Source: Gammaproteobacteria bacterium UBA7376 (GTDB lineage: Bacteria > Pseudomonadota > Gammaproteobacteria > Pseudomonadales > Azotimanducaceae). From it: a DNA stretch of 13,265 bases. The stretch spans positions 9,153 through 22,417 of the forward strand of contig DKNY01000034.1 in NCBI GenBank assembly GCA_002470275.1, written 5' to 3'. A model generated the notes under the pieces. That model worked only from the letters and a program-made list of their open reading frames with translations. It did not search any database and was not told the origin of the DNA. The translations under genes were made by a program, and so were the position numbers. This document shows, piece by piece, positions 1 through 6,482 of the stretch (positions within the stretch are counted from its first letter, which is position 1; each line of letters begins with the position of its first letter).

Positions 1-32
1 GGTTGGACAAAGCGGGGTTGGACGAAGAGGGG
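1..32. repeat. short tandem near-repeat upstream of the methyltransferase gene
   Basis: Two 17-base units, 1-17 and 16-32, share the pattern GGTTGGAC-A/G-AAG-C/A-GGGG. They match at 15 of 17 positions and overlap by two bases. A third, weaker copy (14 of 17) lies at 1140-1156, directly after the stop codon of the methyltransferase gene. The array may continue to the left of the window. Its function is unknown. It could be an intergenic repeat family, a protein-binding site, or chance. Confidence 0.35.
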
Positions 33-65
33 TCAGGTTCAGACAAGCCAAACAGAGGGCAAAAA

Positions 66-1139
66 ATGCGCGAAATAGATCAAGAAAAGCTCGGAGCATT
101 CATTAAACAAACGGGCGGTATGGTGGCCGCGGGTTTTAACTGCGTGACCTCGGTCCTCGGCGACCGCTTGGGCCTATTTTCTGAGCTGGCTGATCTTGGC
201 CCCAGCTCCAGTGAGGCGTTGGCTGCGTCCCTGGGTTTGCACGAACGCTGGGTCAGAGAGTGGCTTCACCAACAGGTCTGCATCGGTCAGGTGGACTACG
301 ATGCCCAGACGCAGCACTTCTCGCTGTCTCCCGAGGCTCAAGCGGTACTGGTCGATCAGGATCACCCCGCCTTTCTCATGGGTGCTTATGACTCCGCTGT
401 TGCCGTGGTGCCGGCCATGGAAAAACTTGAAACCGCTTTTCGCACCGGTATCGGTATGGACTACGATGAACATGGGGCAAGCTGCGCCTGCGGTATTGAG
501 CGCATGGGCGCCTTCACGAAGCGTCACCGACTGGTCCCTGAAATTTTGCCGCTGCTGCCGTCCATGGAGGAGAAGCTGTTTCGTGGTGCCCAGGTTGCTG
601 ACGTCGGCTGTGGCGGCGCGCTGTCTACGATCGCTATGGCCCAGGCCTTTCCGCGAAGTGAATTCGTTGGATACGACACGTCGAGCCATGCCTTAGCAAG
701 AGCCCGGGCCAATATTGCCGAGGCCGGGGTTGAAAATGTCCGCTTGTCTGACCCCCTGCAGGAACCTCTGCCCGAGTATCCATTCTTCGACCTGATCACA
801 ACCTTCGATGTGATTCACGACACGCCCTATCCAGCGCGCCTGATGCAGGACATTTACCGAGCGCTTAAAGACGACGGCTACTGGCTTTGCGAGGACATAA
901 AGGGTTTTGAAAGCTTTGATGAAAATCGACTGCATCACCCCATTGCAGCCCTGCTCTACGGATTTTCAGTCACCATCTGCATGAGTGCGGGTCTTTCCGA
1001 GGCCGATGGTGCTGGTTTGGGCACCCTGGGTTTTACCAAGGACCTGGCACAAAAAATGGGGCAGGCGGCAGGTTTTTCAGGATTTCAGCAGTTAGCATTA
1101 GACAATCCGATGAATAACTATTACACCTTCTCACGGTAG
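66..1139 (+). CDS. class I SAM-dependent methyltransferase with N-terminal winged-helix domain
   Basis: This 357-residue protein is probably a cytoplasmic methyltransferase that uses S-adenosylmethionine. The substrate cannot be read from the sequence. Residues about 25-95 look like the winged-helix/dimerisation domain common in small-molecule methyltransferases (LGLFSELADLGPSSSEALA, then a helix with RWVREWL). The Rossmann-type catalytic domain starts near residue 170. SAM motif I is VADVGCGG (177-184), the acidic end of strand 2 is D204 (VGYDTSS), and motif IV is TTFDVIHD (245-252). The overall plan resembles mycobacterial Rv2258c-type proteins, which is from memory and not tested. I chose the ATG at 66 because GAGGG sits just upstream. 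The frame stays open to base 3 (TTG), but that extension is low-complexity and unlikely to be translated. The gene is followed by a 107-base gap, so membership of an operon with the TM2 gene is uncertain. Confidence 0.85.
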   Translation: MREIDQEKLGAFIKQTGGMVAAGFNCVTSVLGDRLGLFSELADLGPSSSEALAASLGLHERWVREWLHQQVCIGQVDYDAQTQHFSLSPEAQAVLVDQDHPAFLMGAYDSAVAVVPAMEKLETAFRTGIGMDYDEHGASCACGIERMGAFTKRHRLVPEILPLLPSMEEKLFRGAQVADVGCGGALSTIAMAQAFPRSEFVGYDTSSHALARARANIAEAGVENVRLSDPLQEPLPEYPFFDLITTFDVIHDTPYPARLMQDIYRALKDDGYWLCEDIKGFESFDENRLHHPIAALLYGFSVTICMSAGLSEADGAGLGTLGFTKDLAQKMGQAAGFSGFQQLALDNPMNNYYTFSR

Positions 1140-1246
1140 GGCCGGACAACGCGGGGCCCCACCTCGCTTCTTAACTGGCGATATGAACGAAAAACAACAA
1201 CATGAGTTCGCGCTCTCATCGCGACGAAAGATAGAAAACGACATCA

Positions 1247-1669
1247 ATGAAAGACGAAGTATTAGATGCCGCCACCCACTCCCTGCTCTTGGGCTATCTA
1301 TTTTGGGTGTTGGGTTTCTTGGGCGTGCACCGCTTTTACTTTGGCCGGCCTGTATCCGGGGTCCTGTACCTGCTGACTCTAGGTGGGTTTGGCGTGGCGT
1401 GGTTGCTTGACCTGTTTTGGTTGGAGTATCTGCACAGGCATACGCCGAGGCATTATGTCCGGGGGCATACGAGCTACTCCCTGGCTTGGCTACTGCTGGT
1501 CTTTCTTGGCATTTTCGGGGTGCACCGCGCCTATATGGGGAGAGGTCGGACCGGAATACTATTCCTCCTGACCGGCGGCGTTTTGCTGCTTGGCGTGATC
1601 TACGATCTCTGCACACTGAATCAAAGAATATCTCGCGACAATATTAAGCAGCGCTACGCCATGTTTTGA
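1247..1669 (+). CDS. membrane protein with two TM2 domains
   Basis: This is a 140-residue integral membrane protein built from two copies of the TM2 unit. Each unit is two hydrophobic helices joined by a G-V-H-R-x-Y-x-G-R turn. The first covers residues about 12-59 (turn GVHRFYFGR at 26-34, D55 near the end). The second covers about 78-124 (turn GVHRAYMGR at 91-99, D120). A basic, histidine-rich linker (HRHTPRHYVRGH, 63-74) joins them. TM2 proteins are widespread, but their molecular role is not established. Most bacterial members carry one unit, so the internal duplication is notable. The ribosome-binding site is weak (purine-rich GATAGAAAA upstream). An out-of-frame ATG at 1183 opens a 75-codon frame across this start, which I judge to be a shadow. 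Confidence 0.85.
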   Translation: MKDEVLDAATHSLLLGYLFWVLGFLGVHRFYFGRPVSGVLYLLTLGGFGVAWLLDLFWLEYLHRHTPRHYVRGHTSYSLAWLLLVFLGIFGVHRAYMGRGRTGILFLLTGGVLLLGVIYDLCTLNQRISRDNIKQRYAMF

Positions 1670-1797
1670 GCCCAACCGGGCAGCTTAAGGCAGGGATTCC
1701 CGAGCAGATGCTCAAACTAACCAGGTAGCGCTTTACAAAGCCTTGAATCAAGAGAGCAAAAAGTAGAGGCTCCGGCTTTTGAAAGTGGACAGGAACG
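1670..1797 (+). promoter_or_regulatory. hairpin-rich leader of metY (function unproven)
   Basis: The 128 bases between the TM2 gene and metY hold several small inverted repeats: GCCC-AACC-GGGC (1670-1681), GGGATTCCC (1693-1701), GAGC-AGAT-GCTC (1702-1713) and GCTTT-AC-AAAGC (1730-1741). The segment AAAGCC (1737-1742) can also pair with GGCTTT (1774-1779), which would compete with the last hairpin just before the AGGA ribosome-binding site (1791-1794). The pairing is seen in the sequence. A regulatory role is inference. I could not match it to the SAM or SAH riboswitch classes I know. The first hairpin could be a terminator for the TM2 gene, but it lacks a T-tract. Confidence 0.3.
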
Positions 1798-3123
1798 ATG
1801 ACTAAAGGTGAGCACAGAGGCCCAAAGGGTCTTGGATTCGATACGCTATCGCTCCACGCCGGCCAGGTCCCCGACCCGACCACGGGTGCCCGGGCTACGC
1901 CGATATATCAATCGGCTGCCTTTGTCTTCCCTGATACGGATGTGGCCGCCGGTCTTTTCAATATAGAACGCGCTGGCCATGTCTACTCGCGTCTATCAAA
2001 TCCCACAAATGCGGTCCTCGAGGAGCGGATGGCGGCGCTGGATCACGGCGTTGGCGCGATCGCTACGGCCAGCGGTCAAGCGGCCATGCACCTTGCCATC
2101 GCCACGATCCTGGGTGCCGGCGATCACATCGTTGCATCACGCTCGCTCTATGGCGGTACGCACAACCTCTTGGATTACACCCTTTCCAGGTTTGGCATCA
2201 GCACGACCTTTGTGAATCCCAGAGATTTGCAGGCCTTCAGCGATGCCGTGCAGCCAAATACAAAGTTGGTGCTTGGCGAGGTGCTGGGCAACCCTGGCCT
2301 GGAGGTCCTGAATATCCCTGAGCTGTCCAAACTTGCCCACGCCCACGGCGTTCCCCTGCTTATCGACGCCACCTTCGTCACGCCTTACCTCTGTCAGCCT
2401 ATTAACCTCGGGGCGGACCTGGTGGTGCACTCGGCAACTAAGTTTTTAAGCGGGCATGGTGTGGTGATTGGTGGCGTGGTGGTGGACGGCGGCACCTTCG
2501 ATTGGCAGGCCAATGACAAATTCCCCACCTTGAGCGAGCCCTATGCAGGCTTCCATAACTTGGTTTTTGCGGAAGAGTTCGGCCCTGCAGCCTTTATTAT
2601 GCGCGCCCGCAAAGAGGGCATACGAGATTTCGGAGCCAGCATGGCGCCCATGACGGCTTTCCAAATTCTCCAGGGTATGGAAACGCTGCCCTTGAGGATG
2701 CAGCGTCATGTAGCCAATGCGCTGCAGGTGGCCCGGTTCTTAGAAGGCCACGACATGGTGGTCTCCGTGAGCTACCCGGGCCTTGAGAGCCATCCTGACC
2801 ATGACCTTGCGGCGTCCATGCTGCCTCTGGGTTGCGGTGCGGTCTTTAGCTTCGAGGTCCGCGGCGGGAGAGAGGCGGGCCGGACCTTCATCGAGGCGCT
2901 GGAGTTGTTCTCGCATCTGGCGAATGTGGGGGACGCCAAGTCGCTCGTGATTCATCCCGCGAGCACCACCCACCACCGGGTGGATGAGGAGAATCTTCGG
3001 GCCGCCGGTATTGGTCCAGGCTTAGTGAGGCTGAGTGTTGGGTTGGAAGATCCAGCGGATTTAATCACCGACCTCAAGACAGGGCTGCGAGCTGTAGAAA
3101 AATCACTGCAAACCAAGGCGTAG
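1798..3123 (+). CDS. metY: O-acetylhomoserine sulfhydrylase (O-acetylhomoserine aminocarboxypropyltransferase)
   Basis: This 441-residue PLP enzyme belongs to the Cys/Met metabolism family. It would join O-acetylhomoserine with sulfide to make homocysteine, or with methanethiol to make methionine, in the cytoplasm. The PLP lysine is K215 in VVHSATKF. The phosphate-binding YSR is Y63-R65 in VYSRLSNPT, the ring-stacking region is SLYGG (116-120), and the substrate-binding end carries STTHH near residue 389. The length matches MetY (about 425-440) rather than the shorter cystathionine gamma-synthase group (about 380-400). The ATG at 1798 follows AGGA with a 3-base gap. No metX is in the window. 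The downstream hydrolase is only 7 bases away and is probably co-transcribed. A related family member (cystathionine gamma-synthase or methionine gamma-lyase) is a less likely alternative. Confidence 0.93.
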   Translation: MTKGEHRGPKGLGFDTLSLHAGQVPDPTTGARATPIYQSAAFVFPDTDVAAGLFNIERAGHVYSRLSNPTNAVLEERMAALDHGVGAIATASGQAAMHLAIATILGAGDHIVASRSLYGGTHNLLDYTLSRFGISTTFVNPRDLQAFSDAVQPNTKLVLGEVLGNPGLEVLNIPELSKLAHAHGVPLLIDATFVTPYLCQPINLGADLVVHSATKFLSGHGVVIGGVVVDGGTFDWQANDKFPTLSEPYAGFHNLVFAEEFGPAAFIMRARKEGIRDFGASMAPMTAFQILQGMETLPLRMQRHVANALQVARFLEGHDMVVSVSYPGLESHPDHDLAASMLPLGCGAVFSFEVRGGREAGRTFIEALELFSHLANVGDAKSLVIHPASTTHHRVDEENLRAAGIGPGLVRLSVGLEDPADLITDLKTGLRAVEKSLQTKA

Positions 3124-3130
3124 AACCGAT

Positions 3131-3952
3131 ATGCAAACGTATTTGAATGGGGATGTTGTCTTCTATGCCGGTGGCAGCGGGCAGCCGGAGAAGGGGGCTA
3201 AGACCATCTTTTTCGTGCACGGTGCGGGCATGGATCACAGCGTTTGGGTGATGCCCGCTCGCTATTTCGCCCGTCACGGGTATCGAGTGGTTGCCTTCGA
3301 TTTGCCGGGTCATGGCCAGAGCGGCGGGCAGGCCCTGGCCAGCATAGACGGGATGGCGGATTGGCTGGCACAGCTTATGGCGCATCTGCGCGAATCAGAT
3401 ACCCAGGAGACCACGGTGGTGGGGCACAGCATGGGAACCCTAATCTCCCTAAGTTTGGCTGCCAGGCAGGGTGAACAGTTGGACAGGCTGGTGCTGCTGG
3501 GCACGTCGTCGCCCATGCCGGTGACGCCCCTGCTGCTGGATGCAGCCAGGGATAACCATCATGCGGCCATCGATATGGCCAACACCTGGAGCCACGGACG
3601 GCGCAGCTTGATGGGGGTTTCCGATAACCCTGGAACCTCTAATTTAAACATGGGCGAGCGGTTGCTGGAGCGAGTGTCTGACGGGGTCTACCACGCAGAT
3701 TTGGCGGCTTGCAATGATTTCGATGCCAGTGACTATCCACCCATCGCGCGTCCCACGCTCATCATGATTGGTGATCAGGACAAGATGACCCCAGCCCGAG
3801 CGGGGCTCAAGGTGGCCAGCAATGTGCCCGGTGCTCAGGTGCTGCATCTGAATAATTGCGGTCACTCCATGCTCAGCGAACAGCCCAACGCGGTCCTTGA
3901 TGGCCTTTCGAACTTCATCCTCGGGACTGCCGATCGGGTGCTGGAGGTCTAG
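3131..3952 (+). CDS. alpha/beta-fold hydrolase
   Basis: This 273-residue protein has the complete alpha/beta-hydrolase triad. The nucleophile is S100 in the elbow GHSMG (98-102), the acid is most likely D217 in GDQDKMTP, and the base is H245 in NNCGHSM. The oxyanion-hole loop is HGAGMD (30-35). There is no signal peptide, so it should be cytoplasmic. The substrate is not readable; ester or lactone hydrolysis and C-C bond cleavage are all possible in this family. It is not homoserine acetyltransferase, because the elbow and lid do not fit MetX. It starts 7 bases after the metY stop, and the AAGGCG before it overlaps the end of metY, so translation may be coupled. That places it with sulfur-amino-acid metabolism by context only. 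Confidence 0.88.
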   Translation: MQTYLNGDVVFYAGGSGQPEKGAKTIFFVHGAGMDHSVWVMPARYFARHGYRVVAFDLPGHGQSGGQALASIDGMADWLAQLMAHLRESDTQETTVVGHSMGTLISLSLAARQGEQLDRLVLLGTSSPMPVTPLLLDAARDNHHAAIDMANTWSHGRRSLMGVSDNPGTSNLNMGERLLERVSDGVYHADLAACNDFDASDYPPIARPTLIMIGDQDKMTPARAGLKVASNVPGAQVLHLNNCGHSMLSEQPNAVLDGLSNFILGTADRVLEV

Positions 3953-4005
3953 GTGGGGCCAGGCGTCGAATGCAGTCCACTGCCTGATTTACGGGAGGCC
4001 GCTCC

Positions 4006-4629
4006 ATGATAGATCTCTATACCTGGCCCACGCCAAATGGTCGAAAGGTGTCTATCGCCCTGGAAGAATTTGAACTGCCCTACCGCGTACATAGCGTCGA
4101 CCTTCAGCAGCGCCAACAGTTTGACCCTGACTTCCTGCGAATTTCTCCTAACAACAAGATCCCTGCCATCGTCGATCAGGACACCGACACGGCTCTGATG
4201 GAATCTGGTGCAATTCTCCTGTATCTGGCTAAAAAAACGGATCGATTCTGGGGCGAAGACACCTGGCAAACCATGCAGTGGTTGATGTGGCAGATGGCCG
4301 GATTAGGGCCCATGCTGGGGCAGGTACACTTTTTTAACAAACATAACCCGGGCCAGTCGCCGTACGCCGAGGAGCGTTTTACTGCCGAGGCAGCGCGTCT
4401 TTACGGCGTATTAGATGCACGCCTAGCGGGGCGAAGCTATGTTTCGGGCGATTATTCCATCGCGGATATGGCCATCTGGCCCTGGATCTCACGCTTTGAA
4501 TGGCAGGATATTGACCTGAAGGACTACCCAAATATTTGCCGCTGGTATCAGGAAATTGCTCAACGTCCCGCCGTGCAGAAAGGCTATGACGTCCCGCACT
4601 ACGTGAACCCGATTCCAATGCCGAACTAG
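4006..4629 (+). CDS. yfcG: YfcG-like glutathione S-transferase / disulfide-bond oxidoreductase
   Basis: This 207-residue cytoplasmic protein has the thioredoxin-like N-terminal domain and all-helical C-terminal domain of glutathione S-transferases. It begins MIDLYTWPTPNGRKV, so T9 and N11 fall in the TPN motif where YfcG of E. coli binds glutathione. The cis-proline is P53 (NNKIPAIVD) and the gamma-glutamyl contacts are E66-S67 (MESGAILLYLA). The C-terminal part keeps WQMAGLGPMLGQ and YSIADMAIWPW, both strongly YfcG-like. YfcG is known as a glutathione-dependent disulfide reductase with weak transferase activity. GGGAGG (3993-3998) stands 7 bases before the ATG. The gene ends inside the tetranucleotide CTAG (4626-4629), which also supplies the stop codon of the opposite HIT gene. 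Confidence 0.9.
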   Translation: MIDLYTWPTPNGRKVSIALEEFELPYRVHSVDLQQRQQFDPDFLRISPNNKIPAIVDQDTDTALMESGAILLYLAKKTDRFWGEDTWQTMQWLMWQMAGLGPMLGQVHFFNKHNPGQSPYAEERFTAEAARLYGVLDARLAGRSYVSGDYSIADMAIWPWISRFEWQDIDLKDYPNICRWYQEIAQRPAVQKGYDVPHYVNPIPMPN

Positions 4630-5048
4630 GTGTTCGCGCCCTGCAGGGACCCCTCTAGAGCGGTGCAGAGCACGGCTAGCTCGTTGTCATCGTAGGGTAG
4701 CGGGTCGCCAATACCCCAGACCGGGTTGGGCCAAGCAGCATCGTTTTGTTGTCTGGCGATGATGTGGATGTGCAGTTGCGGCACTTGGTTGCCCAGGGCG
4801 GCGACATTCAGTTTGAAGGCTTGGGTGAGTTCAGAGAGCCTGTCGGATACCCAGGCGATCTCCTGCATGACCTGTCCAAGGTCCTCATCCTGAAGCTGGT
4901 GCAGTTCGCGTAGGTTAGCGCGTCTAGGGACCAGGATCAGCCAAGGATAGCGGGCGTCCCGCATCAGCAACACGCGGCTCAGTGCCAGATCACAGATCAA
5001 GGTTGTATCCGCATCAAGCCTGGGATGCAGTTCAAATGTTGCGTTCAA
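4626..5048 (-). CDS. HIT (histidine triad) domain protein
   Basis: This 140-residue cytoplasmic protein of the HIT superfamily is probably a nucleotide hydrolase or nucleotidyl transferase. Near the C-terminus is the motif QLHIHIIAR followed by DAAWPNPVWG. The first histidine of the classical H-x-H-x-H-x-x motif is Gln, as in a proteobacterial HIT subgroup I recall; the two remaining histidines, including the presumed nucleophile, are kept. The start is a judgement. The frame is open up to an ATG at 5126, but that adds about 26 Arg-rich residues overlapping the dioxygenase gene. The TTG at 5048 is preceded at 9 bases by a perfect GGAGG (5058-5062) and gives MNATFELHPRLDAD, close to the usual family N-terminus. 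With that start it overlaps the end of the dioxygenase gene by 17 bases, implying translational coupling. Confidence 0.85.
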   Translation of the reverse strand: MNATFELHPRLDADTTLICDLALSRVLLMRDARYPWLILVPRRANLRELHQLQDEDLGQVMQEIAWVSDRLSELTQAFKLNVAALGNQVPQLHIHIIARQQNDAAWPNPVWGIGDPLPYDDNELAVLCTALEGSLQGANT

Positions 5049-5916
5049 GCGACGTGACCTCCGGTCGGTGGAATGGGGCGGATCCTGCCACCGTCGTCCG
5101 GTGCATGATACGTCGATAGCCGTCATAGCCGCCTTGAGCGCAGTGCAGCACGGAGCGGTTGTCCCACATGGTCAGCATGTTCTCACTCCACCTATGACGA
5201 TAGGTGAACTCGGGCTGCAACAGATGTGCGAACAGACGTTCGAGCATTGCCTGGCTCTCGTTCTCTTCAAGGCCCTCGATACTGAGGGTGTAGACGGGAT
5301 TTATCCAAAGCGCTTGCCGCCCTGACGCTGGATGCGTGCGAATCAGAGGGTGTACTTGCGTGGCCCAGGCATCGTCGTTGGGTAGAATTTTCATGCTGCG
5401 TCTTTCACCGCCAAGCCGATAGCCCTCGTGGCTATAGGGGCGCCTCGCGCTATGTACGGCGCGGAGCGATGAAAGGTCGTCTCGGAACCCCGCATCCAAG
5501 GCCTCGAACGCGCGAATGCCGTCCGCGTAATGCGTAGCCCCGCCTACTGGCGGCACCACCTTGGCGTGCAAAATGGTTGCACTCGGGGGTGCGGGTTGAA
5601 ATGACCAATCTGAGTGCCAGCTACCACCGAAGGGCGCCACTGCCTCATCGGGATCTCGTCGAATTTCAAGAATATGCTGGTGGTTTTCTATGGCCTGGAT
5701 GTAAGGATCATGGCCGAAAGGGCCCATTGCCAGGGTAAAGGCCTCTAATTGAGGATGCGTTAACGGCTGGTCGGGAAAGTAAACGACCTGATATCGGTGC
5801 CACAGATGCTTGATCTCCTCGACTTGCTGGGCACTCAGAGGTTTGTTGAGCGCGATGCCGGTAAGCTCCGCACCGAAGTCATTTTTCTGCGCCCTCACGC
5901 TTAGCTTGCTGTCCAT
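5032..5916 (-). CDS. TauD/TfdA-family Fe(II)/2-oxoglutarate-dependent dioxygenase
   Basis: This 294-residue cytoplasmic oxygenase couples oxidation of a substrate to decarboxylation of 2-oxoglutarate. The iron facial triad is H101-x-D103 (in SWHSDWSF) and H258 (in NRSVLHCAQGGYDG). The 2-oxoglutarate-binding Arg is R269, 11 residues after the distal His as in TauD, and RRIMHRTT matches the TauD consensus. The length fits the family. The true substrate (taurine, 2,4-D-like acids, carnitine-type or others) cannot be assigned, and no sulfonate transporter is nearby. I prefer the ATG at 5916. A TTG at 5928 would add four residues. It lies between a 58-residue membrane protein gene (23 bases upstream) and the overlapping HIT gene, so the three probably form an operon. 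Confidence 0.92.
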   Translation of the reverse strand: MDSKLSVRAQKNDFGAELTGIALNKPLSAQQVEEIKHLWHRYQVVYFPDQPLTHPQLEAFTLAMGPFGHDPYIQAIENHQHILEIRRDPDEAVAPFGGSWHSDWSFQPAPPSATILHAKVVPPVGGATHYADGIRAFEALDAGFRDDLSSLRAVHSARRPYSHEGYRLGGERRSMKILPNDDAWATQVHPLIRTHPASGRQALWINPVYTLSIEGLEENESQAMLERLFAHLLQPEFTYRHRWSENMLTMWDNRSVLHCAQGGYDGYRRIMHRTTVAGSAPFHRPEVTSLERNI

Positions 5917-5939
5917 CAAGGGTCCCAATAAGGCGTTGC

Positions 5940-6116
5940 CTAAGTTTGGTGGATGGTTGCAGCCAGAACAAGCGCCACAAAGGTGCCCAGCAAGATAAGG
6001 CGCACCAGCTTTTGGCTCGAGGTAACGGGTTGCTTGCTAAAAACCCCCTGGAAGGTCAGGGCAATGACCCAGGCAACAAAGAGGATGAGGATGAACGGGA
6101 TGAGGAGCTTTAGCAT
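5940..6116 (-). CDS. small two-helix membrane protein
   Basis: This short gene encodes 58 residues. An N-terminal hydrophobic helix (residues about 3-22, LLIPFILILFVAWVIAL) is followed by a polar loop rich in Ser, Gln and Lys (23-38) and a second helix (about 39-54, VRLILLGTFVALVLAA). The charge pattern, with K3 before helix 1 and K36/R39 before helix 2, is that of a small inner-membrane protein. I do not recognise the family. The frame is open from the ATG at 6116 to the TAG at 5940, and its stop is 23 bases before the preferred dioxygenase ATG. The ribosome-binding site is weak (GGGAAC about 9 bases upstream). The hydrophobicity pattern and operon position make it believable despite its size. 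Confidence 0.6.
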   Translation of the reverse strand: MLKLLIPFILILFVAWVIALTFQGVFSKQPVTSSQKLVRLILLGTFVALVLAATIHQT

Positions 6117-6482
6117 GGCCAGCAGTTCCCGGGCTAAAAAGGGTTAAGAAATGTATCGTGAATACCCACCCAGAATAGACTTTGGGCTTGGCACCCGTCT
6201 AGCGTCAATTGAGACCAGCACCACACTCCAAAAGGCCTACGGCTGGGCATATGCGGGTTTGACCCGGGCAATGGGCCGTAATGAGCGGCGAATTCTTGGT
6301 GAATTTAACGGGAGTGAACCAGCTGGAAAGGGTGGTGCATCTCTCAATCAGATGCAGCACAATATGACCACAAAAGACGATTTCAGCCGCCCTGGGCAGA
6401 CGAATGGTCACCGAATAGATCAGGAGGCCCGTGACCGAGGCCTCGTGCACATTAAGACATAGCTCATTAGCCGAGAGGATCG
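6117..6482. other. interval between divergent genes, poorly explained
   Basis: These 366 bases separate the minus-strand dioxygenase operon from the plus-strand desaturase, so they should hold promoters for both. No clear -35/-10 pair stands out. Open frames run across it on both strands: plus 6151-6462 (listed separately) and minus 6450-6205 (81 codons with hydrophobic and Cys-containing segments). A third frame, plus from about 6280, gives a short stretch beginning MSGEFLVNLTG. No frame has a family I know. A small inverted repeat AATTC-TTGGT-GAATT sits at 6291-6305. The segment may be a decayed gene or a long regulatory region. Confidence 0.5.
6151..6462 (+). CDS. doubtful hypothetical protein upstream of the desaturase
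   Basis: This 103-codon frame has an ATG preceded by AAGGG (6139-6143) at 7 bases and ends 20 bases before the desaturase start, so it could be a leader gene of that transcript. The predicted protein is polar, rich in Arg, Gly, Asn and Gln, with no signal peptide, helix hairpin or recognised motif. Codon use is less biased than in the neighbouring genes and includes AGA, ATA and CTA. An equally open frame lies on the other strand. I therefore rate it more likely non-coding or decayed than real. Confidence 0.25.
   Translation: MYREYPPRIDFGLGTRLASIETSTTLQKAYGWAYAGLTRAMGRNERRILGEFNGSEPAGKGGASLNQMQHNMTTKDDFSRPGQTNGHRIDQEARDRGLVHIKT

Noticed and set aside
174..689. 171-codon minus-strand and 166-codon plus-strand frames inside the methyltransferase gene
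   Set aside because: Shadow frames of a gene with intact SAM motifs; their translations show no family features.
1131..1616. 161-codon minus-strand frame across the TM2 gene
   Set aside because: It is antisense to a clearly recognised TM2 protein, is rich in Arg, Pro, Ser and Gly, and has no motif.
1670..1797. Known SAM or SAH riboswitch before metY
   Set aside because: Hairpins are present, but I cannot find the conserved core sequences of the classes I know.
3131..3952. Homoserine O-acetyltransferase (metX) next to metY
   Set aside because: The nucleophile elbow is GHSMG and the protein is about 100 residues shorter than MetX; it is an ordinary alpha/beta hydrolase.
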